From: Pelobacter sp. UBA6812
GTDB lineage: Bacteria > Desulfobacterota > Desulfuromonadia > Desulfuromonadales > Syntrophotaleaceae
NCBI GenBank assembly: GCA_002452265.1
Contig: DKEW01000015.1
Location: forward strand, 1-64,000
Length of the DNA stretch: 64,000 nt
Direction of reading: 5' to 3'
Positions 19,565-27,980 of this stretch are shown here, in pieces (the first letter of the stretch is position 1; each line of letters starts with the position of its first letter). The notes under the pieces are model-generated. The model worked only from the letters and a program-made list of their open reading frames with translations. It searched no databases and was not told the origin of the DNA. Both the position numbers and the translations under genes were made by a program.

Positions 19565-20320
19565 TCAGCCCAGAGCCCCCAAAGCGAATTGCAAGAGACT
19601 TACGCCAGCAATGGCAGCAGTTTCAGTACGCAGAATTCGATGGCCCAGAGTGACAGGCTGCACCCCACAGGCAACAGCCTGTTGTGTTTCCGCAAGGGGA
19701 AATCCTCCTTCGGGACCAACAATGAGCGCAACGCTGGAAATATCCGGACGATGGAGAGCATCACGCAGTCGCAGGGTCGTTTGTCCCTCGTAAAACATGA
19801 CATTCAGATCCCAGCAAGCAGTTTCTTCAAGAACCTCGTCGAAGGTCATGACGGGTCCCAATTCGGGGATATCACGTCTGCGGCACTGCTTAGCAGCTCG
19901 ATTAACAATATCGGGCCAGCGGTGAGATTTGCGTTGCTTGGAGTCACGCGCTTCCTGAGTCGTAGAGCGTGACGACACAAAGGGAACGATGCGATCAACC
20001 CCTAATTCCACGCTTTTTTCCAACACCAACTCGAAACGTTCTTTCTCTGGCAAAGCTTGATAGAGCACCAGGGGGACCTCTGGTGCTCTGTTTGATGTAA
20101 GAATTTCAAACGGCAGAATCCGACCGGGCCCCACAAGACGTGCGCGAAAAGCAATATCCAGTTGATCAACAACGGTCAAAATCGCCCCCGGTCGGTACCC
20201 CCAAAAGGACAAGGCCCTGACCGCATTGGGCGGCAGGGCCACTTCCCTTTCGATAGCGGCTGCCTGATCAAGCCGCACGATACTCTGGTGGCCGCCTCCG
20301 TTAACGCATGGCAACCTCAA
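19565..20320 (-). CDS. rsmE: 16S rRNA (uracil-1498-N3)-methyltransferase
   Basis: The 251-residue protein has an N-terminal PUA-like barrel and a C-terminal SPOUT domain with LVLEKSVELGVDRIVPF, the IVGPEGGFPLAE cofactor knot and LGHRILRTETA, all typical of RsmE. It methylates N3 of U1498 in the 30S decoding region. The start is a TTG at 20320, preceded by GGGAG at suitable spacing, and overlaps the end of holC by 20 bases, so translation is coupled. Confidence 0.92.
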   Translation of the reverse strand: MRLPCVNGGGHQSIVRLDQAAAIEREVALPPNAVRALSFWGYRPGAILTVVDQLDIAFRARLVGPGRILPFEILTSNRAPEVPLVLYQALPEKERFELVLEKSVELGVDRIVPFVSSRSTTQEARDSKQRKSHRWPDIVNRAAKQCRRRDIPELGPVMTFDEVLEETACWDLNVMFYEGQTTLRLRDALHRPDISSVALIVGPEGGFPLAETQQAVACGVQPVTLGHRILRTETAAIAGVSLLQFALGALG

Positions 20321-20717
20321 AACCTATCTCCCGAAAATGCGCAAAACGCTTGCGCGCTGCAACCAACAACTGAGGGTCATAAACTTCAACAAAATCGATA
20401 GCCAGATCAAACTGACGAATAAATTCGGCTGAACAGGGTTTACCCATAACCAGAACCTTTGCACCGTTCGGATTACGCTCTTCGGCCTCGATGATAACCG
20501 GTTCATCCAGACACTCAACGGCGCCATTATCGTAGACATGGGGAATGAAGGCACCCTTCTTCCAGGTCCACATGAAGCGATCAAGTGTCACTCCCTGGTT
20601 GTCGTCGCATACCATGACAACCACCCGCTGACCTTGAATAAAAAAGTCCTCGGCAAAATCGCACAGATACTTGGCTTTTTCAGGACGCTTAATCTTGACG
20701 AATTCAACCCGCGTCAT
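20301..20717 (-). CDS. holC: DNA polymerase III chi subunit
   Basis: The 138-residue protein matches HolC in length and pattern: an N-terminal segment, GQRVVVMVCDDNQGVTLDRFMW in the first half (the region corresponding to the E. coli RVLIACEDEKQAYRLDEALW), FIPHV, then a PVIIEAEE segment, and a C-terminal region ending with the family's RKRFAHFREIGFEV pattern. Chi links the clamp loader to single-stranded DNA-binding protein. It lies between the gamma subunit of a ferredoxin oxidoreductase and rsmE, an unrelated context that is probably just a shared operon. Confidence 0.8.
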   Translation of the reverse strand: MTRVEFVKIKRPEKAKYLCDFAEDFFIQGQRVVVMVCDDNQGVTLDRFMWTWKKGAFIPHVYDNGAVECLDEPVIIEAEERNPNGAKVLVMGKPCSAEFIRQFDLAIDFVEVYDPQLLVAARKRFAHFREIGFEVAMR

Positions 20718-20751
20718 GATGCCGATGCCTTACATTTAATGAACAGTGTTT

Positions 20752-21309
20752 TCAACTTCTGCCTGCTGCCTTACGGGCATATTCAGCACCACAATCCAAG
20801 GCCAGGATATTCCCGGGAATGAATCGTTTATTACGTTCAGGAAGTATGCTATCGAGTCCGGACTTCAAACTATCCATGGAAACGACACCGGTCCGCGCAG
20901 CATAAGCTCCGAGAATGACCATATTTACCAAGCGTGCGTTACCGAGTTCAGCTGCCATCTCGTTAGCCGGAATAGCGAGTTTATGAATATCCGTTTGAAG
21001 CTTTGGCATCTCATCGACAAGGCAGGAGTTATATATGCAAAGACCGCCCGAAGCAATACGGTTAACATACTTATCCATGGCAAGTTGATTAAAAAGCAAC
21101 ATGGAATCGGGATGCCCCATAACCGGAGAGCCTATTTCTTCCCGAGAAACAATAACTGTACAGGTTGCGGCCCCACCACGTTTTTCAGGGCCATAAGCAG
21201 GAAAATAGGTTGCATTTTTATTTTCAAGAATCGCAGCACACGCTAACAGGTTACCAATGAGCAAAATACCCTGCCCACCATACCCGGCCATAAAAACGTT
21301 ATCGCTCAT
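20752..21309 (-). CDS. korC: 2-oxoacid:ferredoxin oxidoreductase gamma subunit
   Basis: The 185-residue protein has the family signature GYGGQGILLIGNLLA near its start, FPAYGPEKRGG and SREEIGSPV. The gamma domain helps bind coenzyme A and links the alpha and beta subunits. The frame opens at a TTG at 21330, but the ATG at 21309 leaves the family's usual N-terminus and is preceded by a GACGGA ribosome site. It is the last of four consecutive subunit genes (ferredoxin, alpha, beta, gamma). Confidence 0.9.
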   Translation of the reverse strand: MSDNVFMAGYGGQGILLIGNLLACAAILENKNATYFPAYGPEKRGGAATCTVIVSREEIGSPVMGHPDSMLLFNQLAMDKYVNRIASGGLCIYNSCLVDEMPKLQTDIHKLAIPANEMAAELGNARLVNMVILGAYAARTGVVSMDSLKSGLDSILPERNKRFIPGNILALDCGAEYARKAAGRS

Positions 21310-21362
21310 TCCGTCAAGTCCATTTCGCAAACAGTTTCAATTTTAAAGCCAGTAGCCGGATC

Positions 21363-22121
21363 TCACCCTGAAGCCGTGATGTCCTTATAAACGCCCAGCG
21401 GGAAGTAATCCATCATTTCCTTACCGACACGCTCATTGGCTTCGATCGCGGACATACCCCAGTTGGTCGGACACGCACCCAAAACCTCAACAAACGCAAA
21501 CCCTTGTTTTTTGACCTGCATTTCAAATGCCTTAAGAATGGTACGACCAGCCTCCATAACCCGTTTAGGAGTATCTACGGCGACTCGCGCTGAGAAAGCC
21601 GTGCCACCGAGCATGGCAAGCAATTCTGCCACACGAATGGGATATCCCTCTTTCGTCACATCACGCCCATAAGGCGAAGTCGTGGTGACCTGTCCCGGCA
21701 AGGTCGTCGGCGCCATCTGTCCGCCCGTCATGCCGTAGGTCGTGTTGTTGAGAAAAATCACGGTAATCAACTCACCACGGTTAGCGGCATGAATGATTTC
21801 AGCGGTACCGATGGCTGCCAGGTCACCGTCACCCTGGTAAGTGAAAACCACACTGTCCGGATGTACGCGTTTAACTCCTGTTCCAACAGCAGGAGCGCGA
21901 CCATGGGGAGCTTCTACGACATCAATATCGAAGTAGTCATAGAGCAGAACGCTGCACCCGACTGACCCGATACCGATAGTCTGCTGTTGCACGTCAAGCA
22001 GATCGATAGCTTCGGCTACCAGACGATGCACGGTGCCATGGTGACATCCGGCACAATAATGAGTGGGAACCTCTTTTAATGATGAGGGACGCTGAAAAAC
22101 CGTCTGTTCGTTAGGAGCCAT
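21363..22121 (-). CDS. korB: 2-oxoacid:ferredoxin oxidoreductase beta subunit (TPP-binding)
   Basis: The 252-residue protein has YCAGCHHGTVHRL near residue 22 and the thiamine-pyrophosphate motif YQGDGDLAAIGTAE followed by NNTTYGMTGGQMAPTT, typical of 2-oxoglutarate and branched-chain 2-oxoacid enzymes. It holds the thiamine and proximal iron-sulfur cofactors. AAGGAC at the end of the alpha gene serves as its ribosome site. Whether the substrate is 2-oxoglutarate (Kor) or 2-oxoisovalerate (Vor) is not resolved; the order and presence of a separate small ferredoxin fit Kor of Geobacter relatives. Confidence 0.9.
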   Translation of the reverse strand: MAPNEQTVFQRPSSLKEVPTHYCAGCHHGTVHRLVAEAIDLLDVQQQTIGIGSVGCSVLLYDYFDIDVVEAPHGRAPAVGTGVKRVHPDSVVFTYQGDGDLAAIGTAEIIHAANRGELITVIFLNNTTYGMTGGQMAPTTLPGQVTTTSPYGRDVTKEGYPIRVAELLAMLGGTAFSARVAVDTPKRVMEAGRTILKAFEMQVKKQGFAFVEVLGACPTNWGMSAIEANERVGKEMMDYFPLGVYKDITASG

Positions 22122-22123
22122 GA

Positions 22124-23191
22124 TCAGTCCTTATAATGCTTACAGATCTGTGCGAAAATTTCTTCGGGATCAGGCAAGGAACCGGTACCGCCGGGACGAC
22201 CGTAAAACCTTACGTCCGCCATAGGATCCACGGAAAGACGAACATCCTCGACCATTTGGCCGTTATTCAACTCAACACACAGTACCTTGGGTGTTTTGGC
22301 AGTTGCCGTGCGATAGATCTCGGCCGGAAAAGGGAAAACCGTAATGGGCCGGATCAAACCAACTTTAAGTCCTTCCTTGCGCGCCATGGCAATCGCCGTC
22401 TTAACGATACGCGCCGCGCCGCCGAAAGCAGTCAGGATCAACTCAGCATCCTCGAGTCCAACGGCTTCAAAACGCGTCTCCTTCTCCTTAAGTTGCGCGT
22501 ACTTGGCATGCAGATGCCAGTTATGCGCTTCCAATTCACCGTCGGCAAGGTACAAAGATTTAACAGCGTTGCCTTTAGCGCGCCCGCCCTTGCCGGTTAT
22601 GGCCCAATCTTTAGGGGGCAGATCCTCCGGCAACTGATGAGCATGAGGAACAAGAGCTTCTTTCATCTGCCCCAGCATGGCATCACCCAACACCATGGCG
22701 GGAATACGATAACGATCCGCAAGATCGAAGGCCAGCATGGTTAGATCGTATAGTTCCTGAACTGAATGAGGGGCCAGAACAATGAGGTGATACCCACCGT
22801 GTCCAGCTCCTTTTACCGCCTGAAAATAATCAGCCTGGGACACATCGATACCGCCAAGGCCTGGTCCGGGTCGCTGAATATTAACAATGACGGCAGGCAC
22901 TTCAGAACCGGCCATAAAAGACATTCCCTCGGCTTTAAGAGAAATGCCCGGCCCGGATGAAGAGGTCATAACCCGTCCTCCGGCAGCTCCGGCCCCAAGA
23001 ACCATATTAATGGCGGCCACTTCGCTCTCGGCCTGAACAAAGGTCCCCCCCACTTTAGGCATTTCACGTGACATGAATTCAGGGATATCATTCTGGGGAG
23101 TTATGGGATAGCCAAAATAATAGCGGCACCCTGCTTCGAGGGCTCCCATGGCAACAGCTTCGTTGCCCTTGACGAATAAACGTTTTTTCAA
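22124..23191 (-). CDS. korA: 2-oxoacid:ferredoxin oxidoreductase alpha subunit
   Basis: The 355-residue protein opens MKKRLFVKGNEAVAMGALEA and contains YFGYPITPQNDIPEF and SSGPGISLKAEGMSF, the pyrimidine-binding signatures, with a C-terminal domain ending in PDPEEIFAQICKHY. Together with beta, gamma and the ferredoxin it decarboxylates a 2-oxoacid to acyl-CoA with reduced ferredoxin; in the reverse direction it can fix CO2. Start is a TTG at 23191 preceded by AGGAGG at 5 bases. The N-terminus resembles that of iorA at the left edge of the window, as expected for the same superfamily. Confidence 0.9.
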   Translation of the reverse strand: MKKRLFVKGNEAVAMGALEAGCRYYFGYPITPQNDIPEFMSREMPKVGGTFVQAESEVAAINMVLGAGAAGGRVMTSSSGPGISLKAEGMSFMAGSEVPAVIVNIQRPGPGLGGIDVSQADYFQAVKGAGHGGYHLIVLAPHSVQELYDLTMLAFDLADRYRIPAMVLGDAMLGQMKEALVPHAHQLPEDLPPKDWAITGKGGRAKGNAVKSLYLADGELEAHNWHLHAKYAQLKEKETRFEAVGLEDAELILTAFGGAARIVKTAIAMARKEGLKVGLIRPITVFPFPAEIYRTATAKTPKVLCVELNNGQMVEDVRLSVDPMADVRFYGRPGGTGSLPDPEEIFAQICKHYKD

Positions 23192-23272
23192 AACAACCTC
23201 CTGGCTGTGTTGAAACAGGTATAAGTGAAATCAGGATTCAGAATCGGAGTCTTCGGGCTCATCAAGACGTCA

Positions 23273-23491
23273 TCATTTCTCAGGCTTGGTAATCTTGAGG
23301 GCAACATCCGGACAGACCCGCGCGCACAAGGCACAGGAAACACATTTTTCCTGGTCGGACGATTCTATTTCGACCAGGGGATAGCCCTGTTTATTAAGCT
23401 TACTCCCGATCTTCAATAATTGCTTGGGACAGGCTTCTGCGCAAAGTCCACACCCCTTGCAGAACTCTTCATCGATAATAATTTTTTTCAC
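23273..23491 (-). CDS. korD: Ferredoxin-type subunit, two 4Fe-4S clusters
   Basis: The 72-residue protein has two CxxCxxCxxxCP motifs: CKGCGLCAEACP near residues 12-23 and CVSCALCARVCP near residues 49-60. It is the electron-carrying delta subunit of the oxidoreductase and transfers electrons to soluble ferredoxin. A GTG start at 23491, with AAGG 8 bases upstream, is favoured over the GTG three codons earlier. It is the first gene of the korDABC-holC-rsmE-trmJ-rlmD run, separated from korA by 81 bases. Confidence 0.9.
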   Translation of the reverse strand: MKKIIIDEEFCKGCGLCAEACPKQLLKIGSKLNKQGYPLVEIESSDQEKCVSCALCARVCPDVALKITKPEK

Positions 23492-23816
23492 TGACAACAC
23501 CTTCTTCTAAACGTCCGACAGTTCAATAATCGTCTATTTGCGTCGCGGTCGGCGAAACATACCAAATTGCTTGAATTTTGGCAACACTGAATGAAAGTTC
23601 ATGCTTTCTTAACAAATATGACACACAACCTACATGGACCTACTCAGGACGCGGATACGCTTAGTGCCGTCAAACGCCTCATAACAGAGAGGCTGCCCAG
23701 CCAGGAAAACATCAATTCCCTCTGAGCGCTTGGTTTATTTTTACAAAATATCGGAATCGAGTAAACCTTCATCAACAAAGTGCGTCTATAAAACCAAAAC
23801 GAAAGGAGAAACAACC
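23492..23816. other. Intergenic region between divergent transcription units
   Basis: Divergent korD (minus) and the secreted-protein gene (plus) must both start from here. A TATAAA box lies near 23787 on the plus strand but lacks a good -35. A GCCTC/GAGGC stem can form around 23664-23695. I see no recognisable riboswitch and no coding potential. Confidence 0.5.
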
Positions 23817-24284
23817 ATGAAAAAAAACAAGTTTGCTTTAGCTTTATCCGCCGCAACCATAGGTATCGCCTGTCTGGTTGCATCACCGGCCTGGTCTGCA
23901 GGCCAACATGACCAAACCCAAATCAAGCAGCAAAGAAGAATTGCTCAAGGTGTCAGGTCGGGCGAACTCACCCGCCACGAATTTGCGCGGTTACAAAATG
24001 AACAGCGCCAAATCAAACATTTTGCTTACCGCGCCAAGGCTGATGGTCATGTAAACAAGTGGGAGCGTCGTCAATTATCAAACATGAGAAAACAGGCCAA
24101 CAAACATATTTACACGGCTAAACATAATCGCATGAACTCCTACTCTTGCCGCCCCGAATGGAGAGGTCACCACGATAGACATAACATCCCGCCACGCAGG
24201 GCTCCATCGATCAAAACCGGTTCCTTTAGCGGGGCAGTCGTACAACCGGGATTGTCCATAGCATGGAATGTCGGACTTCACTAA
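23817..24284 (+). CDS. Small secreted protein with basic helical repeat, unknown function
   Basis: The 155-residue product starts at the ATG preceded by GAAAGGAG at 7 bases. Residues 1-27 form a signal peptide (KK, hydrophobic core, ASPAWSAG), so the protein is exported. The mature part is basic and mostly helical, with two similar units: QQRRIAQGVRSGELTRHEF and, further on, KADGHVNKWERRQLSNMRK, each a helix, a short turn with Gly-Glu/Asp, and a second helix. Similar conserved hypothetical proteins occur in other proteobacteria. The DGHVNKWE turn resembles an EF-hand-like loop without a full acidic set. I do not recognise a function. A terminator follows at once, so it is monocistronic. Confidence 0.8.
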   Translation: MKKNKFALALSAATIGIACLVASPAWSAGQHDQTQIKQQRRIAQGVRSGELTRHEFARLQNEQRQIKHFAYRAKADGHVNKWERRQLSNMRKQANKHIYTAKHNRMNSYSCRPEWRGHHDRHNIPPRRAPSIKTGSFSGAVVQPGLSIAWNVGLH

Positions 24285-24305
24285 AAGTCTCACAGTATAG
24301 AAAAA

Positions 24306-24337
24306 ATCCCGAAGTTAATAGCTTCGGGATTTTTTTG
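24306..24337 (+). terminator. Intrinsic terminator after the secreted-protein gene
   Basis: ATCCCGAAG (24306-24314) pairs perfectly with CTTCGGGAT (24322-24330) around a 7-base loop, and a run of T reaches 24337. A run of A precedes the stem, so it could also work on the other strand. Confidence 0.93.
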
Positions 24338-24419
24338 CCTCCTGCCGTACTTCCGCTATAATTCAGAAAATGAATGCCTTACTGACACTATTTGAGAAGT
24401 CTACAAAAAGGGGCAGATT

Positions 24420-25616
24420 ATGAGCTATCGTGGAACCATCGGCATCCTGACCGGGGGGGGAGATGTACCGGGATTGAATCCGGCTATCAGGGCTGTCACC
24501 TTCCGCGCCTTGCGTGAAGGCTACAGGGTCGTCGGCATTCGCCGGGGATGGGGCGGTCTGGTGGACTATGTAATCGATAGCCATGCGGATAACAGCGCCC
24601 ATCTACAAATCCTCACCGAGGATATTGTCAATCGCGCAGGCCGCACGGGAGGTACCTTTTTACACACCTCGCGTACCCTGCCTGCGCGCCTTCCGGGTAC
24701 GGCCGTTCCGGAACATTTGAGATCCCAATACCATGATGACGTTAACGACGTCACCCCTCATATATTACGCGCGATTGAAAAAATAGGTATTGATTATCTT
24801 ATCCCTATCGGTGGGGATGACACCTTGAGTTATGCTGAACGACTCAGCCGTGAGGGAGTATCCGTCGTGGCCATACCAAAAACCATGGATAACGACGTTA
24901 CCGGCACCGATTACTGTATCGGTTTCAGCACCTGCGTCACCCGCACCATCGAGTTGACCCATACTTTGCGCACGACCGCAGGTTCGCATGAACGTTTGCT
25001 TGTTATTGAGGTATTCGGACGATATGCAGGATTTACAGCCATGCTGCCAACCATGGCCGGAGCGGCAGACCGGTGCGTTATTCCTGAACAGCCTTTCGAT
25101 ATGGAACATTTAACCAGACTGCTGGTTGAAGATCGCAATCGCCACCCCAGCGCCTATGCGGTTGTACTGGTGTCGGAAGGTGCGACCATGGTTGATGAGG
25201 AAAGCATGTCTTTTGAAAGTATGGAAAGCGACCAATACGGTCACCGTAAATTGGGCGGCATCGGCGATAAAGTCGCCGCAAGACTTAAGGAATTGTCACC
25301 AAAATTCAACAACGGCAAACGTATCAACATCGTTAATCAACGACTTGGATATCTCGTACGTTGCGGCAATCCTGATGCCATCGACTCCATCGTGCCTATG
25401 GCTTATGGCAATCTGGCTCTGGATCTTATCCTTGAAAAACGCACAGGGCAACTGGTTGCACTGCGTAACGGTTGTTATGCCAGCGTACCGATTGACATGG
25501 TAACCAGCCGCAAAAAGATAGTCTCCGTTGACAGGCATTACAACAAAGAGCGTCTTAGGCCCAAATACGAAACATTCAGGGATCAGCCCATGTTTATTAT
25601 GACCAGCGAAGATTGA
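24420..25616 (+). CDS. 6-phosphofructokinase, pyrophosphate-dependent type
   Basis: The 398-residue protein has the phosphofructokinase fold with ILTGGGDVPGLN at residues 9-20. Two positions predict the phosphoryl donor: GGDDT at 131-135, where ATP enzymes have GGDGS, and PKTMDND at 153-159, where ATP enzymes have PGTIDND. Aspartate and lysine at these places are the known marks of pyrophosphate-dependent enzymes. It should interconvert fructose 6-phosphate and fructose 1,6-bisphosphate reversibly. The ATG is preceded by GGGG at 8 bases. It is flanked by terminators and is probably monocistronic. Some enzymes with GGDDT use ATP, so the donor needs testing. Confidence 0.87.
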   Translation: MSYRGTIGILTGGGDVPGLNPAIRAVTFRALREGYRVVGIRRGWGGLVDYVIDSHADNSAHLQILTEDIVNRAGRTGGTFLHTSRTLPARLPGTAVPEHLRSQYHDDVNDVTPHILRAIEKIGIDYLIPIGGDDTLSYAERLSREGVSVVAIPKTMDNDVTGTDYCIGFSTCVTRTIELTHTLRTTAGSHERLLVIEVFGRYAGFTAMLPTMAGAADRCVIPEQPFDMEHLTRLLVEDRNRHPSAYAVVLVSEGATMVDEESMSFESMESDQYGHRKLGGIGDKVAARLKELSPKFNNGKRINIVNQRLGYLVRCGNPDAIDSIVPMAYGNLALDLILEKRTGQLVALRNGCYASVPIDMVTSRKKIVSVDRHYNKERLRPKYETFRDQPMFIMTSED

Positions 25617-25640
25617 CGGTGAATGCGTGTCTTGCCAAGC

Positions 25641-25672
25641 TAAAAAAGGCCCGGGGTTTGTATTCCCGGGCC
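25641..25672 (-). terminator. Intrinsic terminator of the exopolysaccharide operon
   Basis: On the minus strand GGCCCGGG (25672-25665) pairs with CCCGGGCC (25655-25648), 8 G/C pairs around a short loop, followed by six T. It lies 50 bases after the stop of the last exopolysaccharide gene. Confidence 0.9.
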
Positions 25673-25721
25673 AGCAAGACTTATGGATTTGAAAGATGCT
25701 TGATAAATAGATGGACTATCT

Positions 25722-27980
25722 TCACAAACTTTCGAGCATGGATCGTACCTCGGAATTATTGGGATCCAGAAGTAAAGCCTTACGATACAATTCCTCGGCA
25801 CGATATGTAATGCCCAGGCGCTGGTATAAGTTACCGGCAGTCAACAAAAGGGAAAGATCTTTGGGGCGAGCTTCCACACCAATACGAAAGACCTCAAGGG
25901 CCGCATCAAAATTTTCCTTGCTAACAAAATAGGCCGCAATCTGCTGGAATAGATCCGAGGAAACCCATGGCTCGGAAACTGCCAGCTTTACCGAGTACAT
26001 GTAAACAGTTTCAGCATCGCCATCCTTTGCCAGAGAAACAAGATAATCGCCAAATTGACGATAAGCCTCTGCCCGTTGCGGCAAATATCTCAACCAACTA
26101 TCGCTGGATATGTTCTGTTTTTGAAAATACCGTAACCAGAATCCGGTCTCCTCGGGTTCTAGTGACAGAAGCCTGGATAATGTCACCATTGCCTGCCGAT
26201 CATCCCCCTTGGACAGAAGATAGAGAAGATGACTGCGCTGCAATGCGGAAGAAAGCGGCATATTTTTCAATCCTCCCTGCATCAGCTTCTGTCCAGCCTC
26301 GACATGACCACGCACCTCCAAAAGCGCGCCGATACGATATAGAGGCTTTCCGACAAGAGGATTGAGCCGAAGGGCCCTTGAAAATAACGCCATCGCCCTT
26401 CCATCATCCTGTTGCGCTGCCCAATAATTTCCAGCCGCAAACCAATGGTCAGCTTCGAGAGGATCGAACAGCAATTGTTTTTCCAGTGTTTCCGGGGTAT
26501 CTGACGACCCGTCCTGTGTTGACACAAAGGTCGCTACAAGTGGTTGTGACACCTTCAACCATGCTTTACCGCCAACATAAACGGTACCTGCCAGTCCCAA
26601 CAAGCCGGCAAAAAAGATCATCCCCCACCGAACCTCCGGCGATAAATCGCCAAAGTCAGAATCTGGCTCTCCCGATGAACTGAAGCAGCCGATCGCTATA
26701 AAAAGTGCTGCAAGGAAATAACCTATCAACTTTGACCACGGAACGGATGCCTGAGACGCGGCGGAGCCTGATGCGAAACAAACGACCAATCCGGCAACTA
26801 CGCCGGGTAAAAGGACCTGAGACATGCGGTTGCGCCTCCGGAACCATCCTGTAACGCCAGTCAGAAGTAGGGAAAGCCAAAAACACAGAGTCAGGAAGAT
26901 CCCGACAAGACCGCCTTCGGTGAGCACCGCAAGATCAAACCCGCCACTTTTTTTCTCTGCCGGAGAGGTCTTAAGCTTTGTGTAGCGCATTTCCAATCCC
27001 GCCAGGTTACCAGGCCCCGCACCGAGCAGAAAAAAATCTTTTACAAGAGACTGGCGATCAAGGGAGGTAAATGCTGGGATCGGAGAATTACTCGACTCAC
27101 GATGTGTTGATTTTATGGTGCCAAGCCCAACCACAACAAAAACCAGCAGGGATAGCACCACCGCAGTTATACAACCCGTGCGACTGCTGCGACGAAGCAG
27201 GAGCATGACTGTCATTATCAGAAGCCCGCAGGCCAGGGATACCTGGATTTGCAGAGGAGCAAATAGGGTCACGGCCACAATCATCAGTATCGCCGAGGCC
27301 AACAAATAGCCGTGAAGATGATTTGACGGATGACGGAATGCCTGCACCAGACGCTTGGTCCATGAACCATAATTTTGATGGGGCTTGGCATAAAGATGGC
27401 AAGCCAATACCAAGGGCACAAGAGCGGCCAATGATACCATCTCTCCCCTGAACACCGTGTGGAACAGATCGGCATTGAGACCTGCCGTAAGTTGAATAAA
27501 ACCGAACCCGATTGTCGCAAAAGCGACCAATCCAACAGCTATCCCAAACCATTGTAAAAGTTTTCCCAGCTCGGCATGATAGGCACCGGTCTGGGCCGTC
27601 ATAAAGAAAAGACCCGCCATGACCATAAACTGCAGTAGCCAGAGAAATGCCGGTTTCGCTGTCAAGGCGAGTGGCATCCATGTATCGGGGCGCAATGCCC
27701 AGACCGTTTCGCTGTACAATTGGTAGCCGCCAGGGGACAGAGATGACAAAATTGCAGGCGGAAGGGGAAGAAACTGAATCAACAGCAAAGCGAACCACCC
27801 GACGAGTGCTGGAAAACCAGGGGGGCGCCACAGACCTTCGCCGGCAAAATGCAGCATCCCCACCAGAGCGATCGAAACGGGTACGATCAGAACCGCGGCC
27901 CGCCAGGAGAAGGGTATAATCTCACCGAACAGGGTCAATAACCACACAGCAACAAGTAGCCAACCCCATACTTTAGACAT
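25722..27980 (-). CDS. O-antigen ligase/polymerase-like membrane protein with TPR tail
   Basis: The 752-residue protein has about twelve hydrophobic segments up to roughly residue 480, with a Wzy_C-type loop containing the LGAGPGNL stretch. A soluble C-terminal region follows with tetratricopeptide-like repeats (DHWFAAGNYWAAQQDDGRAMALFSRAL, the NLYQRLGITYRAEELYRKAL repeat near the end). The family polymerises or ligates lipid-linked glycans in the periplasm. The frame extends to 28247 but the ATG at 27980, preceded by GGGAGG, starts the first membrane helix. It overlaps the phosphatase stop by 8 bases and is the last gene of the operon. It is the second Wzy-like protein in the locus. Confidence 0.85.
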   Translation of the reverse strand: MSKVWGWLLVAVWLLTLFGEIIPFSWRAAVLIVPVSIALVGMLHFAGEGLWRPPGFPALVGWFALLLIQFLPLPPAILSSLSPGGYQLYSETVWALRPDTWMPLALTAKPAFLWLLQFMVMAGLFFMTAQTGAYHAELGKLLQWFGIAVGLVAFATIGFGFIQLTAGLNADLFHTVFRGEMVSLAALVPLVLACHLYAKPHQNYGSWTKRLVQAFRHPSNHLHGYLLASAILMIVAVTLFAPLQIQVSLACGLLIMTVMLLLRRSSRTGCITAVVLSLLVFVVVGLGTIKSTHRESSNSPIPAFTSLDRQSLVKDFFLLGAGPGNLAGLEMRYTKLKTSPAEKKSGGFDLAVLTEGGLVGIFLTLCFWLSLLLTGVTGWFRRRNRMSQVLLPGVVAGLVVCFASGSAASQASVPWSKLIGYFLAALFIAIGCFSSSGEPDSDFGDLSPEVRWGMIFFAGLLGLAGTVYVGGKAWLKVSQPLVATFVSTQDGSSDTPETLEKQLLFDPLEADHWFAAGNYWAAQQDDGRAMALFSRALRLNPLVGKPLYRIGALLEVRGHVEAGQKLMQGGLKNMPLSSALQRSHLLYLLSKGDDRQAMVTLSRLLSLEPEETGFWLRYFQKQNISSDSWLRYLPQRAEAYRQFGDYLVSLAKDGDAETVYMYSVKLAVSEPWVSSDLFQQIAAYFVSKENFDAALEVFRIGVEARPKDLSLLLTAGNLYQRLGITYRAEELYRKALLLDPNNSEVRSMLESL

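Noticed and set aside
23640..23720. Possible structured RNA (GCCTC/GAGGC stem, GCG/CGC hairpin) before the secreted-protein gene
   Set aside because: The conserved blocks of any riboswitch class I know are absent, including the GGGCAAA and CGCAAAGC of GEMM-I.
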